Shown: positions 19,323-27,395 of the stretch, piece by piece
Layout of the letters: each line of letters starts with the position of its first letter
How positions within the stretch are numbered: the stretch's first letter is position 1
Assembly (NCBI RefSeq): GCF_001741865.1
Contig: NZ_CP017147.1
Coordinates: forward strand, 5,385,001-5,449,000
Direction: 5' to 3'
DNA: 64,000 bases
Source of the DNA: Bosea vaviloviae
Lineage (GTDB): Bacteria; Pseudomonadota; Alphaproteobacteria; Rhizobiales; Beijerinckiaceae
Translations under genes and position numbers: made by a program
Notes under the pieces: model-generated
The model's input: the letters and a program-made list of their open reading frames with translations, nothing else
The model's database searches: none
Told to the model about the DNA's origin: nothing

Positions 19323-19805
19323 TCAGCTCCCCTGCCCCAACCGCGCCAAAGCCTCGCCTTCGAGCCGCTTCACCGTCCACTCGTCCTGCGCCGCGGCTCC
19401 GATCGAGCGATAGAACACCCGCGACGGCTCGTTCCAGTTCAGCACCCACCAGGCCAGGCGCGGCAGCGCCTCCTCGACGCAGCGCCTGGCGAGGTGCGCG
19501 ATCAGCCCCTTGCCGATGCCGCGCCCGCGCTGACCGGGCCGCACATATAGATCCTCCAGCCAGATGCCATGCCGGCCCGAGAAGGTGGAATAGGTGTAGA
19601 ACCAGACCGTGAAGCCGACCGGCTCGCCCTCCCACTCCGCGATGTCGCAGAATGTGCGCGGATTCGGGCCAAACAGCGCCAAGGCGATGTCGGCCTCCGT
19701 CGCCGCGACCTCATGCAGCAGCTTCTCGTATTCGGCCAGTTCCCTGATGAAACCGAGAACGAGGCCGGCCTCGTCTGGACGGGCGGGGCGGATGGTCAAG
19801 CTCAT
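19323..19805 (-). CDS. GNAT family N-acetyltransferase (diamine acetyltransferase-like)
   Basis: 160 residues. The acetyl-CoA loop is YVRPGQRGRGIGKGLIAHLA, preceded by GIWLEDLYV; the N-terminal half has the EKLLHEVAATEADIALALFG pattern of spermidine/spermine acetyltransferase-like proteins, and WVLNWNEPSRVFYRSIGA fits the same branch. The ATG was set at MSLTIRPARPD. The frame upstream holds the remnant of a CPBP protease gene. A truncated second copy of this gene lies at 23565-23765. The substrate is uncertain; polyamines or thialysine are possible. Confidence 0.88.
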   Translation of the reverse strand: MSLTIRPARPDEAGLVLGFIRELAEYEKLLHEVAATEADIALALFGPNPRTFCDIAEWEGEPVGFTVWFYTYSTFSGRHGIWLEDLYVRPGQRGRGIGKGLIAHLARRCVEEALPRLAWWVLNWNEPSRVFYRSIGAAAQDEWTVKRLEGEALARLGQGS

Positions 19806-20012
19806 GGCAGAAGCCCTGCGACGACGACCGCCGCGTTCATGGAAGCGTGAAATTCTTGGAAGTGTGCAGTTCTTGGAAGTGTGCAGTTCTTGGAAGCGTG
19901 CAGTTCTTGGAAGCATGAAGGAGAATCGGCAAGCAGACACCCTCCGATTGTCTCGTGCATAACCCAGAAAAACACCAGCCGGCGGAACCGGCGCGACATG
20001 CAGAAGGCCGTC
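19802..20012 (-). pseudogene. 3' remnant of a CPBP protease gene
   Basis: Read on the minus strand this encodes PAGVFLGYARDN, then after a frame shift LPILLHAS and finally SMNAAVVVAGLLP. These match, in order, the last 40 residues of the intact CPBP protein at 23762-24415 (PAGAFLGYAREK, LPILLHASMNAAVVVAGLLL). A 17-bp tandem repeat interrupts it at 19841-19908. Nothing upstream of this part is preserved, so it is a decayed duplicate; together with the GNAT start it forms the left direct repeat of the insert. Confidence 0.75.
19841..19920. repeat. Tandem repeat, 17-bp unit, four copies plus a partial
   Basis: GGAAGTGTGCAGTTCTT and close variants occur at 19841, 19858, 19875 and 19892, with a partial fifth from 19909. 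The array sits inside the CPBP remnant and is absent from the corresponding place in the intact gene (after 23800), so it expanded after the duplication. Confidence 0.85.
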
Positions 20013-20029
20013 TCATAGGATGCAGCCGT

Positions 20030-20761
20030 TCAGGCGCTCGCGAGGGCCGGCGTCTCGACGACGCCTTCTGCCTGGCGCCAGGCGAAGCCCAGATGGGCCT
20101 GGAGCAGTCGGTTGAGCAGCGGGCCGTCGCGATCGAGGAAGGCCTTCAGGATGTCGGCGTGCTGGTAGGCCGCCGAAGTCCAGTCCTTGATCTGCATGAC
20201 CGCGAGATAGCGGGTGCGATAGAGCCTGAGGTTCAATTGGCCGTGGATCTCGACCAGCGTCGGATTCCCCGAGCCGGCGACGATGCCGAGATGGAAGGCC
20301 TGGTTCGCCTGGAAATAGGCTGAGCGGTCCTTGGCCTCGAACGCCAGCTGCAACAGGCCGGACTGCACCTCGACCTCAGCCACCTGCGCCGGCTGGGCGC
20401 TGAGGCAAGCGAGTTCGCCGCCGAGCCCGTCGAGCATGCTGTAGACCTTCAGCATGCCGCGCAAATCCTCGACGCCGGGATTGGCTACGACCGCGCCGCG
20501 ATTGGGCAGGATGTCGACGAGCCGTTCCGTCGCGAGGATCTGGAGCGCCTCGCGGATCGGCGTGCGCGAGACCCGCAACTGCTCGGAGATCGGCTGTTCG
20601 CGGATGCGCTCACCGGGCTTCAGGACGTCATGGATGATCAGATCGCGGATGTGGTTCGCGATCTGCTGCGTCAGAGGCTGGGCCGCCACAGTCAGGGACA
20701 GCCTCGGCACGGCGTCGTCGGAGACGGGGCGCTGGCCATCCGGAACGCGGATCAAGCTCAT
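20030..20761 (-). CDS. GntR/FadR family regulator
   Basis: 243 residues. The winged helix begins LTQQIANHIRDLIIHDVLKP and continues GERIREQPISEQLRVSRTPI, the signature GntR DNA-binding part. The C-terminal all-helical FCD domain (ANQAFHLGIV...) binds a small acid, often with a metal. It is transcribed away from the solute-binding protein operon; a perfect 14-bp palindrome at 20832-20845 between them is the probable operator. It likely controls uptake and racemisation of the compound handled by the + strand genes. Confidence 0.9.
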   Translation of the reverse strand: MSLIRVPDGQRPVSDDAVPRLSLTVAAQPLTQQIANHIRDLIIHDVLKPGERIREQPISEQLRVSRTPIREALQILATERLVDILPNRGAVVANPGVEDLRGMLKVYSMLDGLGGELACLSAQPAQVAEVEVQSGLLQLAFEAKDRSAYFQANQAFHLGIVAGSGNPTLVEIHGQLNLRLYRTRYLAVMQIKDWTSAAYQHADILKAFLDRDGPLLNRLLQAHLGFAWRQAEGVVETPALASA

Positions 20762-20831
20762 GAAGGTCTCATTTCTGCCGAGCGCCTACCGGCGGCCGCT
20801 TATTTACGCTTGCAGGACTACCGCGCCTGCG

Positions 20832-20845
20832 TATTGTCGACAATA
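20832..20845. promoter_or_regulatory. Candidate GntR operator
   Basis: TATTGTCGACAATA is a perfect 14-bp palindrome with the TTGT-N2-ACAA core common to FadR-branch GntR proteins. It lies about 70 bases upstream of the GntR gene and 170 bases upstream of the divergent operon. Confidence 0.65.
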
Positions 20846-21012
20846 TGGAAAATGACTATCCGCGAGATGATTGTCGCCCCCACGACGCCACGCCGCTTGC
20901 CAAGCGGTGTCGGCAGAGACCGTGCCGGGCCGATCGTCAGCTTGCGGACGCTATCGCCGACAGCCTCGTTTCACAGATTGCCTGAGTGACGATCGAAGGG
21001 GAGAGATGCGCC

Positions 21013-22089
21013 ATGACGACGACAGATGATCGAGACATGACCCCGAAGGCGACGCGCCGGGACTTTCTCGCCACCGCCGCGCTGGCCACGGCTGCAGCGA
21101 CGATGGGCGGGGCCTCATCGGCGCTCGCAGCCGAGAAGATCACCGTCGCCGACCCGGGCGGCATCTACGGAACGGGCTTCGGCGCCGCCTTCTACAAACC
21201 CTTCCAGGCCGAAACCGGCATCGAGATCGTCAATGTCGCCCGCGAGGCGGAGCCGACCAGCCAGATCAAGGCGATCGTCGAGGCGAAATCCTATGTCTGG
21301 GACGTGGTGTCGGTGACGCTTTCATCGCGCAAGCTGCTCTCGGACCAGGGGCTGCTCGAGCCGCTGGACTGGAGCGGGCCCGAGATGGATGCGCTCATCC
21401 CGGCGGCGCGCCAGCCAGACTGGATGGGCACCAACGTCTTCGCCAGTCTGCTCGCCTATCGCAAGGACACGATGAAGACCGCGCCCAACAGCTGGGCGGA
21501 TTTCTTCGACGTGAAGAAATTTCCCGGCCGCCGTGCGCTGCCCAAGAGCCCGATCATCGTCCTGGAAGGCGCGCTGCTGGCCGACGGCGTTCCGCTCGAC
21601 AAGCTCTACCCGCTCGACGTCGACCGCGCCTTCAGGAAACTCGACGAGATCCAGCCGCATGTCAGCGTCTGGTGGGCGAGTTTCGGCCAGACGACCCAGT
21701 TGCTGCAGAGCGGCGAGGTCGACATGCTCTACAGCAGCAATGCGCGCATTCAGGCCGCGATCGACAGCGGCGCGCCGGTCCAGCTGATCTGGAACCAGGC
21801 GCTCTATGGGCTCGAAGGCTGGGCGATCCCGAAAGGCTCGCCGCGCGCCGCGCTCGCCAAGCGCTTCATCAAATATTGCGCCAACGGCACGCGGCAGGCC
21901 GCCTATACCAGCGCCCTCGCCTACGGCCCGACCAACCCTGCGGCCTTCGACAAGATCGCGCCGGAGCGGGCAAAATTCCTGCCGACCGCGCCAGAGAACT
22001 TCAAGGGCATGGCCCAGATCAACGACGACTGGTGGGGCGCCAACAAGGACAAGATGTTCGACCGCTTCAACGCCTGGCTGCTGCGCTGA
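21013..22089 (+). CDS. ABC-type solute-binding protein (polyamine/PotD-like family)
   Basis: 358 residues, exported by the Tat route: ATRRDFLATAALATAAATMG is a twin-arginine signal ending SALAAEK. The mature part is a type 2 periplasmic binding protein of the PotD/extracellular solute-binding family, with KFPGRRALPKSP and LLQSGEVDMLYSSNARIQAA. The ATG was chosen for GGGGAGAG upstream; a GTG nine codons earlier is possible. No ATPase or intact permease follows, only the tail of one, so the transporter here is incomplete. Confidence 0.88.
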   Translation: MTTTDDRDMTPKATRRDFLATAALATAAATMGGASSALAAEKITVADPGGIYGTGFGAAFYKPFQAETGIEIVNVAREAEPTSQIKAIVEAKSYVWDVVSVTLSSRKLLSDQGLLEPLDWSGPEMDALIPAARQPDWMGTNVFASLLAYRKDTMKTAPNSWADFFDVKKFPGRRALPKSPIIVLEGALLADGVPLDKLYPLDVDRAFRKLDEIQPHVSVWWASFGQTTQLLQSGEVDMLYSSNARIQAAIDSGAPVQLIWNQALYGLEGWAIPKGSPRAALAKRFIKYCANGTRQAAYTSALAYGPTNPAAFDKIAPERAKFLPTAPENFKGMAQINDDWWGANKDKMFDRFNAWLLR

Positions 22090-22244
22090 CGGCTGGCGGC
22101 GCGGTCTCGACCCTGCCGCGGCAGATGTGGAGCGACATGCTGCTCCAGATCAATCCGACGCTGGCAGCCGTCGCTACGATCCTGCTGGTCGTGATGACGC
22201 TGCGTCTCTTCGCCGGCGAATATCTGCGCCGGCGCAGCCCATGA
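22090..22244 (+). pseudogene. C-terminal remnant of an ABC permease
   Basis: Directly after the solute-binding protein stop, another frame reads AVSTLPRQMWSDMLLQINPT then LAAVATILLVVM and AGEYLRRRSP followed by TGA. This is the typical end of PotC/PotI-type permeases: the TLP segment, a final membrane helix and an Arg-rich tail. There is no start or the other helices. A deletion has probably fused the region after the binding protein to the last 50 codons of the second permease. Its stop overlaps the racemase start by four bases, the old operon coupling. Confidence 0.7.
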
Positions 22245-23005
22245 GCGGGATGCCTTCGGCCCCCCTCGCCTATCCCAGGACATCGCCCATGCAGCCCATG
22301 AAGAAGACCTATTACGGCGTCACCCTCGGCATCCTGATGGTGAAGAGCCATTTCCGCCGGTTCCATGGCGATATCGGCCATGCCGGCACCTGGTCGTTCC
22401 CGGTGCAGTACCGCATCGTCGCCGACGCCGTGCCGTCGCGGATGACGGAGATGCACAATGTCAGCCTGCTCGAGCCGTTCAAGGCCGCCGCCCAGGAGCT
22501 GATCGAGGCCGGCGTCGACGGCATCACCACGACCTGCGGCTTCCTGTCGATCTATCAGCGCGAGCTCGCCGATTTCTGCTCGGTGCCGGTGGCGACGAGC
22601 GCGTTGCTGCAGGTGCCGATGGTCGAGCGCATCATCCCCGGCAACAAGAAGGTCGGCATCCTGACCTATAATGGCGATGCCCTGACGGGCCGCTATCTCG
22701 AGGCCGCGGGCGTCGCCGCCGACACACCCGTCGTCGGCATGCCCCCGACCTCGGAATTCGTCCGCTCGATCCGCGACGGCGACGACAGCGTGCCCTTCGA
22801 GGTCTTGCGCGAGGAGGTGCTGGCGACGGCCGGCACGCTGATGACCCGGCATCCCGACATCGGCGCGATCGTCTCCGAATGCACCAATCTGACGCCGTTC
22901 AGCGCCGATATCGCGCAGCGCTTCCGCGTGCCGGTGTTCGACGCGGTGACCATGGTCAACTGCTTCCACGCCGCGCTGAAGCCGCAGCGCTTCGCACAGG
23001 ACTGA
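22241..23005 (+). CDS. Aspartate/glutamate/hydantoin racemase family protein
   Basis: 254 residues, Asp/Glu racemase superfamily. The two cysteines of the catalytic pair are at Cys99 (TTTCGFLSIYQ) and Cys214 (SECTNLTPFS). The pattern is closer to the hydantoin racemase/AroM-like branch than to the YgeA-like protein at 7903-8610. The ATG overlaps the permease remnant stop (ATGA). It probably racemises or isomerises the compound once imported by the adjacent binding protein; identity unknown. Internal Met4, Met17 and Met20 are alternative starts. Confidence 0.82.
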   Translation: MSGMPSAPLAYPRTSPMQPMKKTYYGVTLGILMVKSHFRRFHGDIGHAGTWSFPVQYRIVADAVPSRMTEMHNVSLLEPFKAAAQELIEAGVDGITTTCGFLSIYQRELADFCSVPVATSALLQVPMVERIIPGNKKVGILTYNGDALTGRYLEAAGVAADTPVVGMPPTSEFVRSIRDGDDSVPFEVLREEVLATAGTLMTRHPDIGAIVSECTNLTPFSADIAQRFRVPVFDAVTMVNCFHAALKPQRFAQD

Positions 23006-23137
23006 GCCGGCCCCCCGCGGCGGGACGCAAAGCAGCGTCCACGGATTACGGGGTGATCGGCAGCGCCAGCTCAAGCCGGTCGCGATTGGCGACGCCGCCG
23101 GCTCCGACAGACAGATCGCCATCTGGAGGGAACCACC

Positions 23138-23530
23138 ATGGGCAAGCCGACACCGATCGAATACGCCGATGCCTCGCCGGAGGTGCGCGCCGTATTCGAC
23201 GACATCATGACTTCGCGAAACCTCAAGGACGTCAACAATTTCTGGAAATATCTCGCACGCGACCCCGTCTCGCTGCGCCGGACCTGGGAGAGCGTGAAGG
23301 AGGTCATGGCGCCCGGCGCCCTCGACCCGCTGGTCAAGGAGATGGTCTATCTCGCCGTCAGCGTGACGAATAGCTGCGGCTATTGCATCGCCAGCCACTC
23401 GGCGGCGGCCAAGGCCGGCATGAGCGAGGCCATGTTCGGCGAGCTCATGGCGGTCGTGGGCATGGCCAACGAGACCAACCGCCTCGTCAACGGCTATCGC
23501 GTCCCCATCGACGCCGCCTTCGATCGCTGA
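23138..23530 (+). CDS. AhpD-like / carboxymuconolactone decarboxylase family protein
   Basis: 130 residues with the AhpD fold. The redox motif CGYCIASH gives Cys80, Cys83 and His87, and Glu68 (VKEMVYLAVS) is the upstream acidic residue of the proton relay. Proteins with this set are peroxidase-type reductants rather than lactone decarboxylases. GGAGGGAACCACC precedes the ATG. It is last in the + strand operon with the racemase, 130 bases downstream; a link to racemase chemistry is not evident. Confidence 0.88.
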   Translation: MGKPTPIEYADASPEVRAVFDDIMTSRNLKDVNNFWKYLARDPVSLRRTWESVKEVMAPGALDPLVKEMVYLAVSVTNSCGYCIASHSAAAKAGMSEAMFGELMAVVGMANETNRLVNGYRVPIDAAFDR

Positions 23531-23564
23531 CGGCCTGTTTGTGCAGGGTACACTCTAGATAGAG

Positions 23565-23765
23565 CTAGTGCTTTGTTTTAGCGCGCTTTCTCCGCGCAAA
23601 CGCTTTGCGTTTGTCGCGAGGGAACCGAGGTTCACTTCTCTCGAAAACGCTGTCGTAGCCAGCAAATAGCCGTCCCGCCTCGCCCTGCCACTCCGCGATG
23701 TCGCTGAATGTGCAGAGCACGAGTCCGACCCCATCCGGACGGGCGGGACGGACGGCCAAGCTCAT
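23565..23765 (-). pseudogene. Truncated second copy of the GNAT acetyltransferase gene
   Basis: The frame reads MSLAVRPARPDGVGLVL, matching the start of the GNAT protein at 19323-19805 (MSLTIRPARPDEAGLVL), then jumps to TFSDIAEWQGE, matching TFCDIAEWEGE about 30 residues further on, after which similarity stops. An internal deletion and a lost C-terminal half leave no acetyl-CoA site. Its ATG overlaps the stop of the intact CPBP gene by four bases. It is the right-hand partner of the duplicated junction. Confidence 0.8.
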
Positions 23766-24415
23766 AGCAAAAGGCCTGCAACGACGACCGCCGCGTTCAT
23801 TGAAGCATGAAGGAGGATCGGCAAGCCGACGCCGCCCGATTTTTCTCGCGCATAGCCCAGAAAAGCGCCGGCTGGGAGAACCGACACGACATGCAGAAGA
23901 CCGTTCTCGATATGCAGCAGGCCGAAAGCCAGTGTCGTCGCCGCGAGCGTCGGAAAGGCCGGGAGCCGCTTGCGCAATGCCGTGAACAGCAAACCACGAA
24001 ACAACAACTCCTCGACGATGGGCGCGAGCAGGACAGCGTTCGCAAGACCCAATAGCGACCGCTCCGAGGGCGACATGGCCTTGAGTTCATCAAGCGAACC
24101 AAAGATTCCCGAAACGGCCAGCGCTGCTTCAATCACCAGGACCGCAAGAAGAGCGGCCAAGAACGCAAGCGGCACACGCCGTTCCTGTGGCCATGAGACT
24201 GCAAGCGCCTCGCGCCAGGACCGGTCGCTGGCGATCCGGCTTAGGACCAGCGTCGCAATCCCGGTCGCCAGGAAGAAGGCTGCCTCGCGGGCGTCAAAAC
24301 CAACGGCGCGGCCGGTGGATATCGTTGCCAGAAAGGCAAATGCCGCCACACCGGCATAACCGGCAGCAACCGCGGCTAGAACCTTGCCAAAAGGCAATGC
24401 CGATGATGGCGGCAT
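23762..24415 (-). CDS. CPBP family intramembrane metalloprotease
   Basis: 217 residues with about six or seven membrane helices. The catalytic motifs are visible: EELLFRGLLF (the EExxxR motif), FGLLHIENG (a FxxxH motif) and LLHASMNAAV near the end (the HxxxN/B motif). This is the CAAX protease/bacteriocin-processing family, whose bacterial substrates are mostly unknown. The start overlaps the thyA stop by one base (TGATG), so it is coupled to thyA. A decayed copy of its 3' end lies at 19802-20012. Confidence 0.88.
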   Translation of the reverse strand: MPPSSALPFGKVLAAVAAGYAGVAAFAFLATISTGRAVGFDAREAAFFLATGIATLVLSRIASDRSWREALAVSWPQERRVPLAFLAALLAVLVIEAALAVSGIFGSLDELKAMSPSERSLLGLANAVLLAPIVEELLFRGLLFTALRKRLPAFPTLAATTLAFGLLHIENGLLHVVSVLPAGAFLGYAREKSGGVGLPILLHASMNAAVVVAGLLL

Positions 24416-25224
24416 CAGACCGCGATCGGCGCCTTGATCGCCGGATGCGGATCGTAGCCTTCGATGAGCACATCCGCGAAGGAGAAATCCTCCAGTCGCT
24501 TCACATCCGGATTGAGCGTCAGCTTCGGCAGGGGGCGCAGCTCCCGCGTCAATTGCAGCCGGGCCTGGTCGACATGGTTCACATAAAGATGGGTGTCGCC
24601 GAAGGAATGGACGAAATCGCCCACCGCCAGCCCCGTCACCTGCGCCACCATATGCGTCAGCAGCGCGTAACTCGCGATGTTGAAGGGCACGCCGAGCAGG
24701 ACATCGGCCGAGCGCTGGTAGAGCTGGCAGGAGAGCTTGCCGGGCCCATCCGTCGAAGGCTGGACGAAGAACTGGAACAGGCAGTGGCACGGCGCCAGCG
24801 CCATCTTCGGAATGTCGGCCGGGTTCCAGGCCGAGATGATCAATCGGCGCGAATCCGGATTGCGCCGGATCTCGCTGACCAGCCAGGCGATCTGGTCGAT
24901 CGTCGTGCCGTCGGGCGCGGGCCATGAGCGCCATTGGCGGCCATAGACGGGGCCGAGATCACCGTTCTCGTCGGCCCATTCGTCCCAGATCGTGACGCCG
25001 TTTTCCTGCAGGTAGCGCACATTGGTGTCGCCGCGCAGGAACCAGATCAATTCGTGGATGATCGATTTCAGATGCAGCTTCTTGGTCGTGACGAGGGGAA
25101 AGCCCTCCGCGAGGTCGAAGCGCATCTGATGCCCGAACACCGCAAAGGTGCCGGTGCCGGTGCGGTCGTCCTTGCGGACGCCTTCGGTCAGGACGCGGTT
25201 GAGAAGGTCGTGATATTGGCGCAT
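24415..25224 (-). CDS. thyA: Thymidylate synthase
   Basis: 269 residues, slightly above the usual 264. It methylates dUMP with methylene-tetrahydrofolate. The catalytic nucleophile is Cys146 in [32 protein letters not shown] holds the Asp/Asn pair that recognises d[16 protein letters not shown] is the phosphate-binding region near the N-terminus. The start [12 protein letters not shown] matches the family start, so an upstream extension was dropped. In many relatives thyA and folA are near neighbours; here about 5 kb separates them. Confidence 0.96.
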   Translation of the reverse strand: MRQYHDLLNRVLTEGVRKDDRTGTGTFAVFGHQMRFDLAEGFPLVTTKKLHLKSIIHELIWFLRGDTNVRYLQENGVTIWDEWADENGDLGPVYGRQWRSWPAPDGTTIDQIAWLVSEIRRNPDSRRLIISAWNPADIPKMALAPCHCLFQFFVQPSTDGPGKLSCQLYQRSADVLLGVPFNIASYALLTHMVAQVTGLAVGDFVHSFGDTHLYVNHVDQARLQLTRELRPLPKLTLNPDVKRLEDFSFADVLIEGYDPHPAIKAPIAV

Positions 25225-25431
25225 GGCGAATCTCGTGAGGCCAGACAGTTTAGCCGCTTTGCTTCGGGCGCGCCGCACCGTCAGCAGCGACTGTCCCAAG
25301 CTTTCTCGGCATGGCCTTCTGCCCGGCTTGCCCCATCAGGTGCCCTCCCGAACCGACTTCGCCATCGCCATGCCGGAACAAAGCCATGAAGCGGTGTTTC
25401 CCTCCGGCAAAATAGCAGTAGGGAGAAAGCA

Positions 25432-25743
25432 ATGCCGCTTTATCGCGCGGCGTCCGCCTGGGCGCTCGCAGGCACGCTGATGTTGCAAGCGGGCATCGCC
25501 GCCGCCCAGCCGGCTGCCCCGAATCAACCCGGCGAGCCGGGCATCTCGATGAGCGAGGCCCGCCGCATCGCCATCGACAACGGGATGGTGCGGATCGAAG
25601 AGATCGAGCTCGAGGACTGCCTCTGGCAGCTCAACGGCAGCGACAATATCGGCGCCGACATCGAGATCGACCTGCGCGCCAGCGATGGCAAGGTCGTCAA
25701 AATCGAGCGCGACGACCCGCTCTCCGCCGCCGCGCCGCCTTGA
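25432..25743 (+). CDS. Secreted PepSY-like domain protein
   Basis: 103 residues. A signal peptide (AASAWALAGTLMLQAGIAAA) is followed by a single PepSY-like domain: EARRIAIDNGMVRIEEIELE, then LWQLNGSDNIGADIEIDLRA and GKVVKIERDD. Such small periplasmic domains are thought to act as protease inhibitors or protein-interaction modules, but no partner is known. AGGGAG lies seven bases before the ATG. A near relative, at 25915-26190, follows on the same strand. Confidence 0.78.
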   Translation: MPLYRAASAWALAGTLMLQAGIAAAQPAAPNQPGEPGISMSEARRIAIDNGMVRIEEIELEDCLWQLNGSDNIGADIEIDLRASDGKVVKIERDDPLSAAAPP

Positions 25744-25914
25744 GCGGCAAGGTTTCCTAGAGCGGCATGGCCTCCGCGCGACGTTCCCGCTCACGCGATC
25801 GGGAAACGACGTGAACCATGAACGACCCAGCCGCCTTCAGACCGGCCACAATTCCAGGGATTTATCCGCTTCGATCGATGGGGCGTCGCTGGAGGCCCGT
25901 GTTGGAGGCATATG

Positions 25915-26190
25915 ATGAATTTTCGCGGCCGGATGACCGGATTGGCGCTATTGAGCGCCGGCGTGGCGATGGCGGCGCCGGCTCTGTCCATGACGTCGAA
26001 TCAGCCCCCTCCCGGCAAGCCGGCGCTGCTCTCCGAGCATGGCGCACGCCAGATCGCCTGGCGTTTCGGCATCACCCATGTCGAGGAGATCGCACGTTCC
26101 GGCGGTCGCTGGGAAATCGCCGGGCGGGACCGGGACGGGAACGAAACGGTGCTCGATATCAGCGCTTATGACGGCCGGATTCTCGACTGA
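25915..26190 (+). CDS. Secreted PepSY-like domain protein, second copy
   Basis: 91 residues, with signal peptide (MTGLALLSAGVAMAAPALS) and one PepSY-like domain: EHGARQIAWRFGITHVEEIA, GGRWEIAGRDRDGNETVLDI, AYDGRILD. It has the same domain order as the protein at 25432-25743, with low identity, so it is likely an old duplicate. Two ATGs are adjacent; the second (25915) has the better spacing to GGAGG at 25904-25908. The ssrA gene follows. Confidence 0.72.
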   Translation: MNFRGRMTGLALLSAGVAMAAPALSMTSNQPPPGKPALLSEHGARQIAWRFGITHVEEIARSGGRWEIAGRDRDGNETVLDISAYDGRILD

Positions 26191-26258
26191 AACGAGGGCC
26201 TGGGAAATTAAGCCGGCATGGCTCGCGTTCCTCTCTTTCCCCGCAGGCTTGCAGCCCC

Positions 26259-26646
26259 TATATTCGCTTTGCCGTTCGCAAGACCGGCTATGGCGATAAA
26301 CGGACGTCGTAATAAGCCTTTCGGACCCGGGGGCGGTACCCGGCGCCTCCACCACAGCCCTGCGGCGCAAGCTTTGGGGCGGCCTGCGGGATCTTGGACC
26401 GCGGGCTGGCCAGGTCACTCAAGTGGCAGGGTTGCGGCGGGGGCGAAATAGGATCGACGAGGGTGTAAAGGCCGTTCTTTTGCTCGGTATGGTTCCGCCG
26501 TTATAGGGCTAACGCATAGTTGCCAACGACAACAATGCTCGGGTCGCTGTCGCCGCGTAAGCGGTGCTGGTTCCCAAACCTAAGTCCTTCCGTTTAGCGA
26601 CGTAAGGCGGGGCTCGGAGGCGCCTGGCAACAGAAGCCTCCACTTT
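26259..26646 (+). ncRNA. ssrA: Two-piece tmRNA (permuted ssrA)
   Basis: The permuted order of alphaproteobacteria is visible. A TATATT -10 element is at 26259-26264. The acceptor piece ends at 26354 with TTTCGGACCCGGG, a CGGTA-type loop and CGCCTCCACCA. The coding piece begins near 26439 with GGGGGCG, which pairs with CGCCTCC of the acceptor stem, followed by AAATAGGATCGACG. The tag frame is 26522-26560 and reads ANDNNARVAVAA then TAA, the usual alpha tag form. tmRNA frees stalled ribosomes and marks the broken protein for ClpXP. The segment between the pieces is removed during processing. Confidence 0.93.
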
Positions 26647-26649
26647 TTT
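26616..26649 (+). terminator. ssrA terminator
   Basis: GGAGGC (26616-26621) and GCCTCC (26636-26641) form the stem, followed by AC and six T residues, immediately downstream of the tmRNA coding piece. Confidence 0.75.
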
Positions 26650-26708
26650 ATGCAGGCCTGCCGGCTGTTCCCGCCGGAAGCGCGAAGCGGAAACGGATTC
26701 TCGACACG

Positions 26709-27350
26709 ATGGCAAAGGATATTCTTCGCTACGATCTCATGGTGCAGGAGGCACTCAAGGGCGTCGTGCGCAAGATTCTGACCGAGGCCGGCCGCGATGG
26801 CCTGCCCGGCGACCATCATTTTTATGTCACCTTCCGTTCCACCGCGCCCGGCGTGCGGCTGTCGCAGCGCCTGCGCGACAAGCATCCGGAGGAGATGACG
26901 ATCGTCCTCCAGCACCAGTTCTGGGATTTGAACGTCAGCGAGCATTCCTTCGAGGTCGGGCTGTCCTTCTCCGGCGTGCCCGAGCGCCTGCTGGTTCCCT
27001 TCGACGCGATTACGACATTCTTCGACCCGTCCGTGCAGTTTGGCCTGAAATTCGAGGCGCAGGACGCCGTCGAAGGTGCAGTTGTCGAGGACGACGCGCC
27101 AGGCACAGGCAAGGCGCCGCGCGGCGCCGGCTCCGAGCCCAGCGTCTCCCCGCCCGCCCCCATCGCCCTGCCCGCCAAGGTGACGCCCGCCGGCGTTCCC
27201 GCGCTCAAGCTCAAGCCCGCAGAGCGGGATGCCGAACCGGCAGCCAAGACCTCCGGCAAGGCGAGCGCCAAGAAGGCCGAGACGGATGAGGGTGAAGAGG
27301 CCGGCAGCGCGCAGGTCGTCAGCCTCGATGCCTTCCGCAAGAAGACCTGA
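26709..27350 (+). CDS. sspB: SspB, ClpXP adaptor for ssrA-tagged proteins
   Basis: 213 residues, alpha-type SspB (PF04386). The conserved domain spans about residues 1-120: ILRYDLMVQEALKGVVRKIL, HHFYVTFRSTAPGVRLSQRL and ERLLVPFDAITTFFDPSVQF. An Ala/Pro/Lys-rich linker leads to the short C-terminal tail QVVSLDAFRKKT, the likely ClpX-docking peptide. It recognises the tmRNA-encoded tag and delivers tagged proteins to ClpXP. Its gene lies directly downstream of ssrA, so tag and reader are adjacent. Confidence 0.93.
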   Translation: MAKDILRYDLMVQEALKGVVRKILTEAGRDGLPGDHHFYVTFRSTAPGVRLSQRLRDKHPEEMTIVLQHQFWDLNVSEHSFEVGLSFSGVPERLLVPFDAITTFFDPSVQFGLKFEAQDAVEGAVVEDDAPGTGKAPRGAGSEPSVSPPAPIALPAKVTPAGVPALKLKPAERDAEPAAKTSGKASAKKAETDEGEEAGSAQVVSLDAFRKKT

Positions 27351-27395
27351 CGCACAAGAAGACCTGACCCACCCGAAAACCTGACGGCGCGCCCC

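Noticed and set aside
19841..19920. Repeats that could be read as a CRISPR array
   Set aside because: The 17-bp units abut directly without spacers; it is a minisatellite.
25375..25399. GGAAC-N16-GTTT before the first PepSY gene, as an EcfG promoter
   Set aside because: The spacing is one base short of the consensus and the CGTT core reads TGTT, so support is too weak.
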